A stretch of DNA of 64,000 bases from Mesostigma viride (GCA_009746045.1 RPFO01002047.1:64001-128000); one strand, 5' to 3'; positions 9,965-22,398 are shown, counted from the stretch's first letter. Made by a program: numbers and translations. Notes: generated by a model not told the origin, from the sequence alone.

Positions 9965-12900
9965 GTTTCCCTCCGCCGTTGCCACCTCCTCCCACTCCTC
10001 TACCCCCATTGCCACCTCCTCCCACTCCTCTACCTCCACCGTCATCACCCCCGGCTGCCCCCCCGGCCCCACCACCGGTTGGGGAGACACTTCAGTTGGT
10101 CCCCTCCTCCGGACCCAGCATCGGGGGCACCACGCTGACCGTACTGGGCAAATTTACCCGGTCGGGGCCTAATGATGACTATGCATTTTATGGATTTTTC
10201 ATGGAAGGGCTTGGCGATGATTCGCTGCCGCTTGAACCGATGTGCCGCTTCCAACAAAAAGACGTCAACGGCGCCGTCCTGGGAAGTAGCACAATTTCCG
10301 CTGTCACCTATGCGGCTGACTTTGTAACTTGCGTGACGCCCCAAGCGTTGGATGGCTCCATTGCTCTTGATGTGTCCGTGAGCGTGGACGCGGGTGCAAC
10401 GTTTGGGACCATCTTCGCTGTGTTCGCGTATAGAGGTACGTATGACACATTATTGATAGAGATTATGTGGCAAGCTTGGCATGTTCATGCCCAGTTGGAA
10501 TCTTATTTACTGCCGTCGCCGCCATAATTGCGCACCCTAGAGACTACATTATCGGTGCACAGTCCATCTTGAATTTTTTAAAAAAAAACTTATGGAGGTG
10601 TAAGCTGCCGATGAATAGGTGACGCAAGTAGTTTCTTCGTTACGGATCGAGTAGATTAATTCTTCTTAAACTATACGTGGCAGGATTAGAAGTCGAAGTT
10701 GCTGTGCGTCCCATTGAGTCACTGACTGTAATTAATTAGATAAATTCTTAACGGGATTATAATGATTATTAGAAATTCTGCAACTGAATCTTCAGTCATG
10801 TCCTAGTAGTCAGGTAATGGACATTCTGTTCTGTCTATAAGCTGCTGCCGTCCAGACTTCATGCAGTCCATCGTGCGCACGCATACCTTCCTCAAACTCA
10901 GATGATGCCTTGGTTGGCCCCTGTGCATGTTCATGCATGCTTCGTTTTCGCCAATCAAATCTTCCGCAGACGGTGATACGAATTGGACCGCGCTCGTCAT
11001 CCCGCCACTGCAGCTTGAAGGCGACACGTACCAAGTCTCAGGCAGCACCTCGGGATATGAGGACGATTTTGCGCTGGCGTGTGACACAGCTTTTTTGACC
11101 TATGAGTCTCCCGACATTGTACGTGAGGATGATCGATGCATGCTCAGTGAGGCACATCTGATAATCTGAGAGCATTTCACTGCCATGGCACACGGGCCAT
11201 TTGCCCGATCATAATAAGCCTATTATCTATTAAATGAATATGGACTGCAAGGGATGCTTGTTTTAGTGGCATTAGTGCATCATATCAATTTTAATGTCAC
11301 GGGCTGGCACATGCCTGCAATTAAAAAATTACATGTGTTAAAGCACGTGCATGTGTAAAACAATTGTGTATGGCAAATGCACGGACGTAACAATGTGGTC
11401 GATGATGCCTTCTTTTGCCCCTGTCATATGTATGGATGTGCAGGTGTACTCATACACGCCATCGGTCGCCCAAAACTTGATCATCGACGCCTGCAATTCT
11501 TCCTTCGATGCTGCCGTTGAAGTTTGGCGGGGGGATGGGTTGGTCATCCTGACCACTGGGAAGAACTGCTCTTGTCGGCACACTGGCCTAATGCTGGAGG
11601 CTGGCACACAGTACTACATTGCAGTGAAAGGGTGCGTTGTGGAGTGCACTTTCGCTGCGTTGCCAATTAATTATCTGTCAATCAAGCCTTAAAGTTCCAG
11701 ATCGTGTTTTCAAGATAGAAATGCGTGTTTTGCCATTTTAAGTGACATCTAATAATAAATTATGGGTATGGAGTAATTTGGAGCTCTATAGTAGTGTAAT
11801 GCTTTATTTGGTGGCTATATATTGCGGCATGTGGTGACAAAGTGCGTTCTACAGTTGCTGGTCCATCATCAATCGTTCATCGTGGAAAACTTGTCTTGCT
11901 TATACTTCCATGTGCAGGTATGATATAGCAGGGCAAGGCAGCTTCACACTTGCGCTGGAGTCTGGGCCCCTGAGTAAGTCTCCGCCTATGCGGCTATGCC
12001 CACTTGTACGTACTCGATCGTCTTTTACTTCAACTAGGCAAAGATGGCAGCCTCCCACCTTGCTGTTTGTTGTTGATTTCGGACATAGTTTGTCTCTATA
12101 GCTCGACGACCTGCAATTGCTTCATACATGTGTTAGTGATAGAGGTTCCATGACAGCAGCGAGCGTATGGCAGATTCTTGCTTGTTATCACTGTTTACCA
12201 GCATGTGACACCGTGGCCATGTATTGAGAACTGCGTGTTGTCAGCATTTCAATAATACATAGAATTTCAAGCACTGTTAGAAGGCTGCTTTTCATTCAGA
12301 CTGAATTAAGGAAGTTGTCACATTGAAATGCTACGCTTAAACTGGGAAAGTCGGGTCGGCACAATTAACACGTTAAGCTTCCATGCGATATATTTTGATG
12401 GTGGAACTTGGAAAACACTCCTACTTAAATTTGAAAAGCTAGTTAGAAGTAACTTTCACCACCGTAATTCAAAATAAATGTCGTATACATCTTTGCCCAT
12501 GCAGTCAATTGAGCTGTCTGTCAAACATTTGTCTATATGTGCTCTGCCACAGTATGTCCGCTAGGGACCCATTTACCTGTTATTAAAAGTTGATCGCAGG
12601 ACATTGCCATCCCCCGACTCTGAATGAAAACAGAGTTTCATGGCTATTAAATGATATACTTCTACTAGATGCGACTGTTGACCAGGGCACGTGTACATGT
12701 GGGCTTCATGATTACTTTGCTGCCGTGCCGCACTTGTCACTGTCCGCACGATTCTCACAGGTGGCTAATAATGTAGCTAGCCTGCCATATGCTGCCGCCT
12801 GAGTCACCACACTTCTTCAGGGAAACGATTGGTCCATTTATTCTGGTTCAGCCGCAAGAGTTCAATCATATAGAAACATGGTCATGGCATATAGTCATAC

Positions 12901-14672
12901 TATGAAAGTGATACTACATGGCTTCGCGAGGCTTGACTCCCATTTGCACGTTTGAGAAAAGCCATGAAAAGTCATAAAGTAAAATTCGAATGAACTTTTC
13001 TCACTATCTGGTCACCGATCTTGGGCAATGTACTCCATCACAAATGATCACTCTAGTCTTCATCGACTGGAACATAAATGCTATTCATTTTCACCTCCTC
13101 ATTTTGTGGGCTTAATTGCAGGTTCCCCACCACCTCCACCCTTACCACCTTCACCTCTTCCCTCCCCGCCACCTTCACCACCCCCTTCCCCGCCGCCCTC
13201 ACCACCCCCTCCCCCGCCGCCCCCGCCGCCCCCGCCGCCCTCGCTGGCCCCTAGACCGCCTCCACCGTCACCACCCCCTTCACCACCACCCTCCGCCCCC
13301 CCCTTCCCGCCTCCTCCGTCACCACCCCCTCGCCCGCCGCCACCGTCACCACCCCCTTCCCCGCCGCCCTCACCCCCCCCTTCCCGCCTCCACCGTCACC
13401 ACCCCCTAGCCCGCCGCCACCATCACCGCCCCCTTCCCCTCCCCCCTCACCGCCCCCTTCATCTCCACCTACTCCACCACCACCTTCACCACCACCTTCT
13501 CCACCACCTTCCCCCCCCCGCCCCTTCCGCCCTCACCACCTCCTTCACCACCGCCTCCTTCACCACCCCCGTCGCCACCACCTCCTTCCCTGCCACCTTC
13601 CCCGCCACCTTCCCCTCCCCCACCTGAGCCCCCCGCCCATCACCGCCCCCTCCACCATCCCCTTCTCCACCACCCCCTTCACCCTCTCCACCACCGCCAC
13701 TGCGGCCAACGCCGCCACCACCACCATCCCCACCACCGCCAAAGCTCTCGCCGCCACCACCAAGCCCTCCCCCATCCCCGCCACCACCGCCGGTGGACGT
13801 CCGCCTTGAATCCATCACCCTTGGCCATGGGTACAAGCTCCGGCAGTTCGACTCCCAGTGGCCCGCCAGGGGCTTCAATGTCGCCATCAAGGACTACTTT
13901 GTGACCATCCGTCACAACGACTCGCAGCTCATCCTCTACGTGGGCTGGCCCTCCGGCATGGACTTGCGCGTGTACGGACCATCCACGCCTGCCAATGGCA
14001 TGTCAGTGCCTCCCGATCGCCCGCAGGGCCGCACGGGGTCCATCACCCTGTCTCCCTTCCTCCTTGGGCTGACGCCCATCACCGTGGCGACCACGCCGAG
14101 GGTGAATGCGGCAGGGAGCACCGTCAATTTCACGCTGAACGTCGTGAGACTGGGTCCGCCGACGTCGGTCACGGCTCGGTTCAACGGCTGGAGCTACGAT
14201 GAGTTCATTAAAGACACCGCCGCGCAGGACCACCTGAGGTCCGACCTCGCAGGCTCGTACAACGTGCTGCCGGACCAGGTTAGTTGCGATCCTGATGAAT
14301 TCCTGTTGTGGTGACGGGCGGTTTCTGTATACAGTGTGTGGACACTTTCATGTCGGCATATCCCGACATTACTAGTTGTAGAAAGCAGGCAATTAACATA
14401 AATACCTGCACATGGCGTCAGGACTATCTATCCGCAATTTTACAGTCCCTAACCATACAAATGCCAAGTGGCTGTTTGTTGTACCCACGGTTGACCCGCC
14501 CACCCACCCACCCACCCACCCACCCACCCACCCACCCACCCACCCACCCACCCACCCACCCACCCACCCACCCACCCACCCACCCACCCACCCACCCACC
14601 CACCCACCCACCCACCCACCCACCCACCCACCCACCCACCCACCCACCCACTCATTCCCTTCAGAGGTCCCT

Positions 14673-14703
<31 letters not shown>

Positions 14704-17700
14704 GCACGCACGCACGCACTCAAGCACGCACGCAAGCACGCACGCACGCAAGCACGCACGCACGCTCGCGCGCGCTCCCTCCCTCACTCACTCACTCACT
14801 CACTCACTCACTCACTCACTCACTCACTCACTCACTCACTCACTCACTCACTCACTCACTCACTCACTCACTCACTCACTCACTCACTCACTCACTCACT
14901 CACTCACTCACTCACTCACTCACTCACTCACTCACTCACTCACCACTGACTTCGCGCCAACCTACCCGCCACGACTTGCTCGCGCAGGTCGACATCCTGG
15001 AGTACACACGCGGCAGCGTCGTCGCTAAGTACACCATCGGCCCCCGCGTGAACGTGACCAGGGACTGGCTCACAGCCAATGCCAGTGATGCCGAGACACA
15101 GCAGCAAAACGCTCTCATCGAGGCCATGGCTCTACAGCTAGCGCAGTCCATTGCCGCCACGGTGGCCGAGGTGGGGACAAACCTCACGGTGGAGGTGCCT
15201 GGGTATCGCATCGTGCAGCCAGAGGTGCAGGCGTATGAGCCGCCGCCCGCACTGGCTGACAACAGTGAGCAAGCCGCAGGTACGTTCCTGTCCATATACC
15301 ACTGCTGTCTAGTAGCATGAGTAGCATCGATAATAGTGTGACAGCTAAGTACTGACAGTTCTACCACTTATTATATGTATATAGGGGTATACAGGGATAA
15401 CTTACTTTGTCGTGGTATCTCTCGCGTTGGCTTAGTTTATGTTTGATTCGGTGCTTTCTCTCTGATGTAAGTTATTCTATAATTCTATTTAGTATATAAT
15501 AGGGGTACAGTATTGTGATTTTCATTCTTTCTTTCTGTATTAAATGGCACTGTCTTCAGCATGGTTATTTTGAGTGGGTGACATGACCATGGCCACTTGC
15601 TCTTTTCTGTTGCGTTGTCTCAAACTAGTGGTTCCAATGAAGAGTGATGGCATCGAATGGTTTCCTTGTTCCAGTGTTCTGATTTCGTCTATGGCTGCAA
15701 CCAACCAAGGTCCCCTGGAGCTAGGTTCGTGCCGTTGACTACACCAGGCATGTCAGTTAGCTTCACATACAAGTTAGCACTTGTGTATTAAGTACTAAAC
15801 TTCAGATTTAAAGCTATATCTCAGTATGGTGAAGGAGTTGAATAGCTTTAGCTATTACTTTCTATCCACCAATTACTCATTGCCATTTGGCAGACATGCG
15901 CAGGATGTCTGCGCCAGTTTTGTACTAAGCACAGAATGTCTGCCAATTAGTAATTGGTGGATTAAAGTTATAATAGCTTGTCGAGGCAATTCAACTTAGC
16001 ACCTAGCGCGCATATGGGGCGCGGGTTTGACACCTCGTGCGGACAGCAATTATTAGGTACTAGCGCGCCCTTAGGTATACTAGCGCTGTAGCGGGATTGC
16101 CGGCCGGCATATGTATTTATAATTGCTGCTTGAGGCAGATATCGAACTTCCCGGGATTCACTGCGAATTAGTAATTTGATGCGGAATTAATGCCCTAGAG
16201 AGTTAGCCGGCTATAGCAATTCGGCCCACGCGCAAAGGATTTAAGTTGTCATAACAGCTCATAGCTAATATTACTAAGTTTTTTATCCGCCAATTCCTTT
16301 TGGCATACATCCTGTGCAGGATGTCTGCAAATATTAGCTATTGGCGGATAAAAAGTAATAGCTAAACGCAACTGCAGGCAATATCTACTCCTTGTTACTA
16401 TAGAAAGAAGAACTTCAAGGAAATCTTATTAGTGGTCAGGTTCTGCGGTGGCACAGGCGTTGAACGTTTGGCTCACACAATACAAATGTCCGTATTATGC
16501 GCATCAACAGTACGCATCCGCATCTAGTGCCGTTATAACACACACTAATTGACATGCTCGGTGTACAGTTACATCGTGCCCAAGCAGGAACTTTGGTCTT
16601 GGGTGCCTGCTGTAAAAAGCAACCAGTTCAACTGCATGCGTAACCGCGTCACTGGCCATTCTATAGTAAGAAGTCTCTGATAGTGCTCATAATGATGATC
16701 CATTTAGATGCACGGCAACATTCTTATTTGACTGTCACGCTTTATACATTAGCGCATCATCGCTGTCATATTGCAATGCTGACCAGGCTCTTTGTTGACC
16801 TTGCCACTTCATTCCATATGCCATGCAACACTGAGCTGGCAGCCTTCTTCCTCAAGTGAGTATAACCGTATGACTTACAGCGGAAAAGAAAATGTACGTG
16901 CGTATAAATCACATTATTTTGCTGCTGGTTGCTGTCATGCATGGACAGAATCATGCCCTCCCTGCCCCAACGGTCTTCAGCTCACCGTTACGCCGCTTGG
17001 GGATGGCACCTGGCGGTGCGCCTGCGCTCTTCCCTATACGCCAGGTAGGTGTCCCGGCAGCCCACCAGTGAAGCCGCAATTTAATGGGCATGTGCGTGAC
17101 TGCTGCACTAAAATAATTTACTACTATATGCTAACTTTTGTACTTCACAACATATCTTTGCTTAGGTTTCTTGTACCGTCAGGTCAATCAAGGTACCACC
17201 AAGTGTTGATGTCATGTCGTCGTGTAGTAAGTTACACGTGCCATGCATGCAGTTGACTGCCTCAGGTGGGCGCCGGAGTCACCCACTGACGGTGTCAACT
17301 AGCTGCCAACGCTGCGCAGTACTATCTATAGTATAGCGTGCTGCCATTCTTGAGAGTTTTCTTGTAGGGGTTTGGACGTGATAGGTGCGATATAGTGGGC
17401 TGCCTACTAGGATTAGCCTGCATGCACCCGGAGAGGGTTGAATTGTAGGGACAGTGAGGCCTGGTCTCTTGGACTTCTGGCAAACAGACAGACACCACAG
17501 AGAGTAACTTTTTCTGTCGTGTGCAATGCCCAGTGCTATTTCGAATGTGCAACAACAGCTTGCCTACTGTTAGATAATAACCAACCATGGCATGGGTTTC
17601 AAATTCTAAGACAATCTGATGAGCCGGTGACGCTTTCAAAGGCTGCCATGGATTATTAATTTTGTAGTGACATCATGAATCCCTACATTGTCACCTATAC

Positions 17701-18103
17701 AGCAATATATACTAGCTGAGCAAAGTTGCCAGCATCTTTGGGCCTATACTTGATCATACAGCATACACGCTATGTCATTTTATTGTTCTTTTAACCTGGC
17801 GTTCCAAACTGCTGATAACACTTTGCTACACCACTGGTATGAACCCCCCACAAATGTGCAGGCGGTGCCTCTGATGGCATGTCCACGACGGTCATCATTA
17901 TTGTCTCCGTTATTGGTGGAGTGGTTGTCGCGGCTATCGCTGTGGCTGCAATCCTGGTCATGGTGCGCCGCCATGCAGGGAGAATCGCTCCGATGAGTAG
18001 GAGCCCAGTGGCCGTCCAACCAGCCGCAGGCTCTGAGCCCAGCACGCTTCGAGGACAGGCTCGCTCTTATCCCCAAGTAGCGATGGCTGAGCCCGACGTT
18101 TGA
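7525..18103 (+). CDS. Modular type I membrane glycoprotein: IPT/TIG x3, PPC-like, proline rod, SEA-like, TM (5' incomplete)
   Basis: Ten exons join in consistent phase: 7525-7971, 8774-9220, 9965-10435, 10970-11118, 11444-11631, 11918-11973, 13122-14278, 14988-15279, 16949-17044, 17862-18103. Exons 1-3 each encode a short proline hinge and an IPT/TIG Ig-like domain. Exons 4-6 form a PPC-like beta domain (DVVYSYTP-type core DIVYSYTPS, CNSSFDAAVEVW, GTQYYIAVKGYD). Exon 7 has a Ser-Pro/Pro rod and an unrecognised globular part. The exon 7/8 boundary lies in a SEA-like module (ILEYTRGSVVAKYTI). Exon 9 is a Cys-rich, EGF-like snippet. Exon 10 encodes one TM helix (TTVIIIVSVIGGVVVAAIAV), a basic stop-transfer MVRR and a tail of about 45 residues. 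The first known exon starts in phase 1, so a signal-peptide exon must lie upstream. It is probably a cell-surface or wall adhesin. Domain names are by eye. Confidence 0.75.
14496..14943. repeat. Serial tetranucleotide arrays CCCA, CGCA, CTCA
   Basis: Within the intron between the proline-rod exon and the SEA exon, (CCCA)n occupies about 14496-14652, (CGCA)n with CAAG variants about 14674-14766, and (CTCA)n about 14781-14943. All three are CNCA tetranucleotides placed end to end. Because 4-mers read through in every frame, several ORFs (THPP, THSL repeats) appear here and are not genes. Confidence 0.95.
15836..15999. mobile_element. MITE-like inverted-repeat element, copy 1
   Basis: The arms AGTTGAATAGC...AGCTATTACTTT..ATCCACCAATTACT (left) and their reverse complement near 15948-15997 enclose about 70 bases with GGCAGACAT and AGGATGTCTGC motifs. 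It lies in the intron between exons 8 and 9 of the surface glycoprotein gene. It has no coding capacity. Confidence 0.6.
16262..16364. mobile_element. MITE-like inverted-repeat element, copy 2
   Basis: TAGCTAATATTACT and TTTTATCCGCCAAT at the left are mirrored by ATTGGCGGATAAAAAGTAAT and AGCTA at the right. The core AGGATGTCTGC and the arm sequence (ATCC-CCAAT, AGCTATTACTTT) are shared with the element at 15836, so the two are one family. Confidence 0.6.
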
Positions 18104-18222
18104 TCAGTCTTTGAACTTTCAGCCCTGCAGGCATGCCTGTCAGTATAGTATCCATGGCCCATGGGAAGGATCGATGTTGAGCATTGATACTGTAACAATA
18201 TTTTGTGGCATCCTGTGGGCTG

Positions 18223-19593
18223 CTACATGTGTGAATTGCGAATCTGAAGTAATTTACAGTGGGGTTTACTAAAGTGATATAGTAGGTATCTGTATAGTAA
18301 GGCCTGCGCTTCTTGATCAATTCCTGCCTTAGGAGTTGGATGGAGACTAGGGACGACGAACAACTGCTGAAGCTGAGAGCGAATGATGATTGTATTATCA
18401 ATAAACACTGTCCTGCCAGTGGTGTTAAATTGTAGGATGGTGGCTGGCCCATGCCAGGTACCCACCTTTCCTAGTCCCGACTCCTTGTAGAACAGGACCT
18501 GATCCCCTTCTCTGAAGGTGGGACGTGGATGCTTTGCATCCTTGACAGCTAACCTGCTAGCTGTCTGTGCTCGCTGTGCGTTGTATAGGGCTAGTACCTC
18601 AGGTGGATAAATGCCTGCATGCAATCCATCTGGTGTAATGATCACCCCTTGTGGGGTTTTCATGAGTGGCCTCCTGTTGAGGACTTGGCACAACCTGGTG
18701 GACCACAGAGCTCTGTCAGCATATGACCCACTGTCAGCCAGCAGATTGCCATCTTCTTTGGCTACAAGGGTTTTAATGGACCTGATGGCCCTTTCAATAA
18801 TGCCTTGCCTCTCATGATCTTCTAGCCCAGCCAGATCAATAGCCTCACACCCTGGTTCATTGGCAAGACACGTGAACTGCTGATCCAGTAACAATGCCTC
18901 CACAGGGTAGTACCTGGCCTGAGCAATCAAGAGAGCCCTGAGCAACTGTGTCTTGTCCATTCCAGGTAATGGTTCAATGGTTGTGTACCTTGACCATGCA
19001 TCTTTAAGTGCCAAGTAAGATTGTCCTTTGATATGAAAGACATCTCCTACCACCCTGCCCTTGCACTTAGGTGGGGTAGCTACATGCCACTTAGGGGGTT
19101 TGGGTGCATTGAACTGACAATGCTGGCAGTGGGATCTGACCACCTGGCATGCACGTCTGAGTGCTGCCCCCCCTATTGCTGCTGCCACCACCTCTGCACT
19201 CACTTCATGCCCATAAAGGAAATGCAACTGCAAAGCAAGCTCCTGAAAACTGATATGAGCATCCTCTGATGGGGACACTCTGCACACCTTGGGAACCATA
19301 GATGTGAAGGTTGGTTTAGAGACATAATCTTCTGAAACCAGCTGTAGCACCTTTCCAGAACTGCTCACTGCTCTGACAGTGGGGCATGCAGATGAAAGAG
19401 GTGAAGCAGGCACACTCAAGCCAGCATGAGAGGGAGACTCACACTTCTTGCCGTAAGGAGGCCGCTTGCAGTCCTTGGGGTCACCGTGGGGCGGCCCGTG
19501 GCACTTGTGGCACAGGACGTCCAAATGCCCCAGCTCGTCCACGTTCTTGCGGCAGGTGGGCCGCAGTGGTACTTCATGCCACAGCGGGTGCAC
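18223..19593 (-). pseudogene. Retroelement integrase with upstream Cys/His knuckle
   Basis: The 456-codon frame begins inside a Cys/His-rich nucleocapsid-like segment (CHKCHGPPHGDPKDC). It then has an HHCC-type zinc finger (HFLYGHEVS...HCQHC) and an rve-like catalytic core: VVGDVFHIKGQSYLALKDAWSRYT supplies the first Asp, ALLLDQQF the second, and GIIERAIRSIKTL the Glu. A basic, SH3-like C-terminal part follows (VLFYKESGLGKVGTWHGPA). This order matches Ty3/Ty1-type integrases, which join element cDNA to the genome. RT and RNase H are missing and the frame is offset from gag by a shift near 19560. The last coding segment lies inside the 71-bp repeat, then the frame runs on about 37 codons into flanking sequence. 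Confidence 0.7.
18334..18404. repeat. 71-bp direct repeat, copy A
   Basis: The sequence from AGTTGGATGGAG to TATTATCAATAA is identical to 22399-22469. On the minus strand it encodes the C-terminal residues DNTIIIRSQLQQLFVVPSLH of the integrase frame. It marks one edge of the retroelement. Confidence 0.9.
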
Positions 19594-19646
19594 CGCTGAG
19601 AAGACTTGTCCTCCTTGTCCTGCTTGTTGTTGTTGTTGTTGTTGTT

Positions 19647-19694
<48 letters not shown>

Positions 19695-20581
19695 GCTGTT
19701 GCTGTTGTTGTTGTTGTTGCTGGAGCTGCCCCCCTTGGAGGGAGACTGCCCCTTACCCTTGCCCTTGCCCCAGCCCCTGCCCTTGCCCTTGCCCTTGCCC
19801 TTGCCCTTGCCCTTCCCTTAAACATTTGTCCCAGCAGGGACTTCACTTCTGCCATAGTGACAGGTCTCTTGCTCCTGTCTTCCCTCTCCCTATCCTCCTC
19901 CTCCCTCTCTTCCCCCCTGACCCTCTTTACAGAGGTGCCCATGGCCCCCTGGCTAAGGGGAGCCAAGGCCAGCTTGATATAATCCAATGCCTCCTTCATG
20001 TCCTCCCAGTACTTTGCCATTCCTGTTGCAAGCATAGCGTAGGTGTTTTTGTCAAGTTTGAGTTTCTCAAGGAAGGAACGCAGCAAGAACTTGTGATCTA
20101 GCTGCTGGACATCAGGACGTGCTTTGATGGCTAGCTCATATTTCTTTGTCTCAGCCACATAGTCCACTGATGTGACCCTGTATTCCTCTACCCACCTGAA
20201 TGCCCCATATATGTCCACAGATGAGGGGGTGGAGAGGAGGTCAGTTAGCTCCTTCATGAAAGCCTCCCAAACTGCCCTAGCCTGCGTGTCCTGCCACTTG
20301 GGATACCTACGCTGGAAGACAAGAATGAGATTCTGAATCTGAGAGGAGGACTGATGGTAAAAATCCCCCTGCATGAGAGATCCAAACCAATTCTTGACAT
20401 TCAGTTCCTCCCTAGCCAGCTGAAGAGAGAGAAGTGCATGATTCCCCTGCTCCCTAGTATACCCCTCAGGCAGCCCCCTGACATTAATCCTATCCACAGG
20501 ACGGTTTTCATTGTAAGTGGGCAACCTAGAGGGGGATGCAGGGGGAGAGGGAGAAGATGGTGTTGCTGCTGCAGCATTCAC
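19574..20581 (-). pseudogene. Retroelement Gag capsid-like segment
   Basis: This 335-codon frame starts with a Ser/Pro-rich stretch and continues into a helical capsid-like region (VFQRRYPKWQDTQARAVWEAF, FLLRSFLEKLKL, EALDYIKLALAPLSQ), then a highly charged linker. After about residue 250 the proper frame is probably the one encoding Gly/Lys/Gln repeats and poly-Asn, leading to a CTRCGMKYHC zinc motif that resembles a MYND or knuckle finger. The open frame instead reads poly-Thr, so a shift occurs in the GTT satellite or just before it. Gag would form the particle in which reverse transcription occurs. Confidence 0.6.
19623..19816. repeat. GTT trinucleotide and CCCTTG hexanucleotide arrays in gag
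   Basis: (GTT)n with a few GCT/ATT interruptions spans about 19623-19720, and (CCCTTG)n about 19750-19816. On the minus strand they read as poly-Asn (or poly-Thr) and Gly-Lys/Gly-Gln repeats. They lie in the linker of the gag gene. Confidence 0.9.
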
Positions 20582-20812
20582 AGGAGAGACATGCTGAGAG
20601 GGAAGTGCTACTTGAGTGAGCTGAGCAGGAGGGCAAACATGGGCTGTGTAGGAGGGTTAGACAACATAGGGGTGGGCTGGGTGGGGGTGTGAGTGTGTGT
20701 CACTTCCCGCCTCCTGCTGCGGGCCTCCTCCCAATCATGGAAGGTGGGAGAGAGGGACACTTCATCGTCAGTAGGGTTAGTAAATCATGATGCAGCCAGG
20801 TAGGCAAGCCAC

Positions 20813-22357
20813 CTACCCGCCCCTCAGGATGGCATTGTGCAGGAGCTCCAGGAGTCGCACCAGGCGAACCCTGCTGCCCTGCACCCTCCTCCCTGAGAGG
20901 AGAGCCTGCAGGGCAGGCAGCAGGTCGTCGCACACCCTGCGTGTGCCCTCTTGGAGGTTGGGCAGGCCCAGGATGTGCGTGATAATCGCACACACCAGGC
21001 TGCCCGCCTCCGCGACGTGCATCTGCTGGCTCCGGTCGGCCAGCCCACGGAAGGAGGCTGTGGCTGTCTGTATGGCACGCCACACGGCCTCATCACCCAG
21101 GGTGATGAAGTCCGACCTTCCAGGTCGCCTCCAGCAGTGCTGGTTGCTGCCCAGCTGCGGTGGGACCCTGAGGCCCCTCCGGCCCTGCCAGGGCCTTGTC
21201 CTTGTTGCGGCTAGAGGGGGCCTGCCCCCCAGAGCCGCTGGAGGTGCCCGTGACACCCTCCATGGGGGCTGCATCCCCCGCCAGCGCCGGAGGCGCCGGC
21301 GTCGCTGCCGGGGTCCCTGCGACCCCGGGCGCTTGTGTCGCCGCCGGGGTCCCTGCGACCCCGGTGGCCTCCTCAGCCACCTGGCCCCCCACGCTGGGCG
21401 GGGGAGCCTGCGGCTGAGGTTGGACCCTCTGACCTGCCAGAGGGTCCTGGGTGGCTTCACCACCCATGGGCGTGTTGGGGGCGTCTGCCGCCCCGCGCTC
21501 CGTCGCAGGCGGCATCGCAGCCGCCTCACGCCTATCCGGGCCCCAGCCAACTGGCGTGACTTGGGGCCACGGCCCCAACGGAGTCAGCGTGATCTCCTGT
21601 CTGGCGACCACGCGCAGCGCCTCTCTCTGCGCTGCCTGGACGCCCACTGATCAACAGTGCCGGGTTGTGCCTCGGCCGATTGGCGAAACAGTACAGCCAA
21701 ACTGCCACCTGAACCAGGGGAACTGCATCCTCAAACGCCCCTCGATCAGCGTTTGCACCCGATGAACCTCTATCGCGTGTATCTCCTCATCTGGAAGCAC
21801 TGAAAACGTTGATGTATGATCCGGCCGTTCACCGAAATGAACGCGGGATGTCGTCCTCCCCAATGGGGAGAAAATGGGGTGGGCGCCCGAACGCGACCGG
21901 GGGCGGAACATGTTCCCCATACCGGTCAATGTCCATGATGGCCATCTGTCGGCCCACGGAAAGGTTACCAGACGTCGCAGGCGTCTGTGACGAAATCTCA
22001 AGCGAAGGCCGTGACCTCGCAGGCTGCACCTCCCATCCTCCTCGAGGAATCACTCCGCTCACGACCCCCGTCACCTGCGACGGGGGAATTACGTGCCCGG
22101 GGGACCTGCCCCCCAGGTGCCATGGCGGACGAACCGCCAGTGGCAAACGGCGACCGCTCGCCATCCCCCGGGCGCCGGGCCCCACCTGCGGGTCCGACGC
22201 CTGGGTGGTCAGCGACCACCGTGCGGAAGGTGACGTTGGGCGTCACCCTCGCATCGTTGGTGGAGGGCGTGCCCTCCGGCGAAAGTCGGGGTGAGGTGCG
22301 CCTGGCAGGCGCCTTCCCCTTGTTGTTGTTGCCGTTGTTGCCGTTGTTGGAAGCCAT
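20813..22357 (-). pseudogene. N-terminal part of the retroelement gag, frame-broken
   Basis: Pieces in different minus frames read like one protein. A start at 22357 (MASNNGNNGNNNKG) heads a Pro/Arg-rich disordered segment to about 22000. A piece near 21800-21660 has aromatic-rich sequence (FPWFRWQFGC). A Pro/Ala/Gly-rich linker lies at about 21560-21100. A helical block ends at 20813 (ITHILGLPNLQEGTRRVCDDLLPALQALLSG). At least three frame changes or stops separate them, so this is a decayed gene. Confidence 0.5.
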
Positions 22358-22398
22358 ATTTTTTTGCTTGTAAAAAAAATATCGAACTTTTCAGTCCA

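Noticed and set aside
12590-12802. Extra exon of the surface glycoprotein gene
   Set aside because: Exon 6 (ending 11973) and exon 7 (starting 13122) already join in frame, and the ORF here has no domain-like features or matching phase.
14308-15320. THPP/THSL/HART repeat ORFs
   Set aside because: Tetranucleotide arrays are open in all frames; the consistent splice sites at 14278 and 14988 place them in an intron. Only 14988-15279 is coding.
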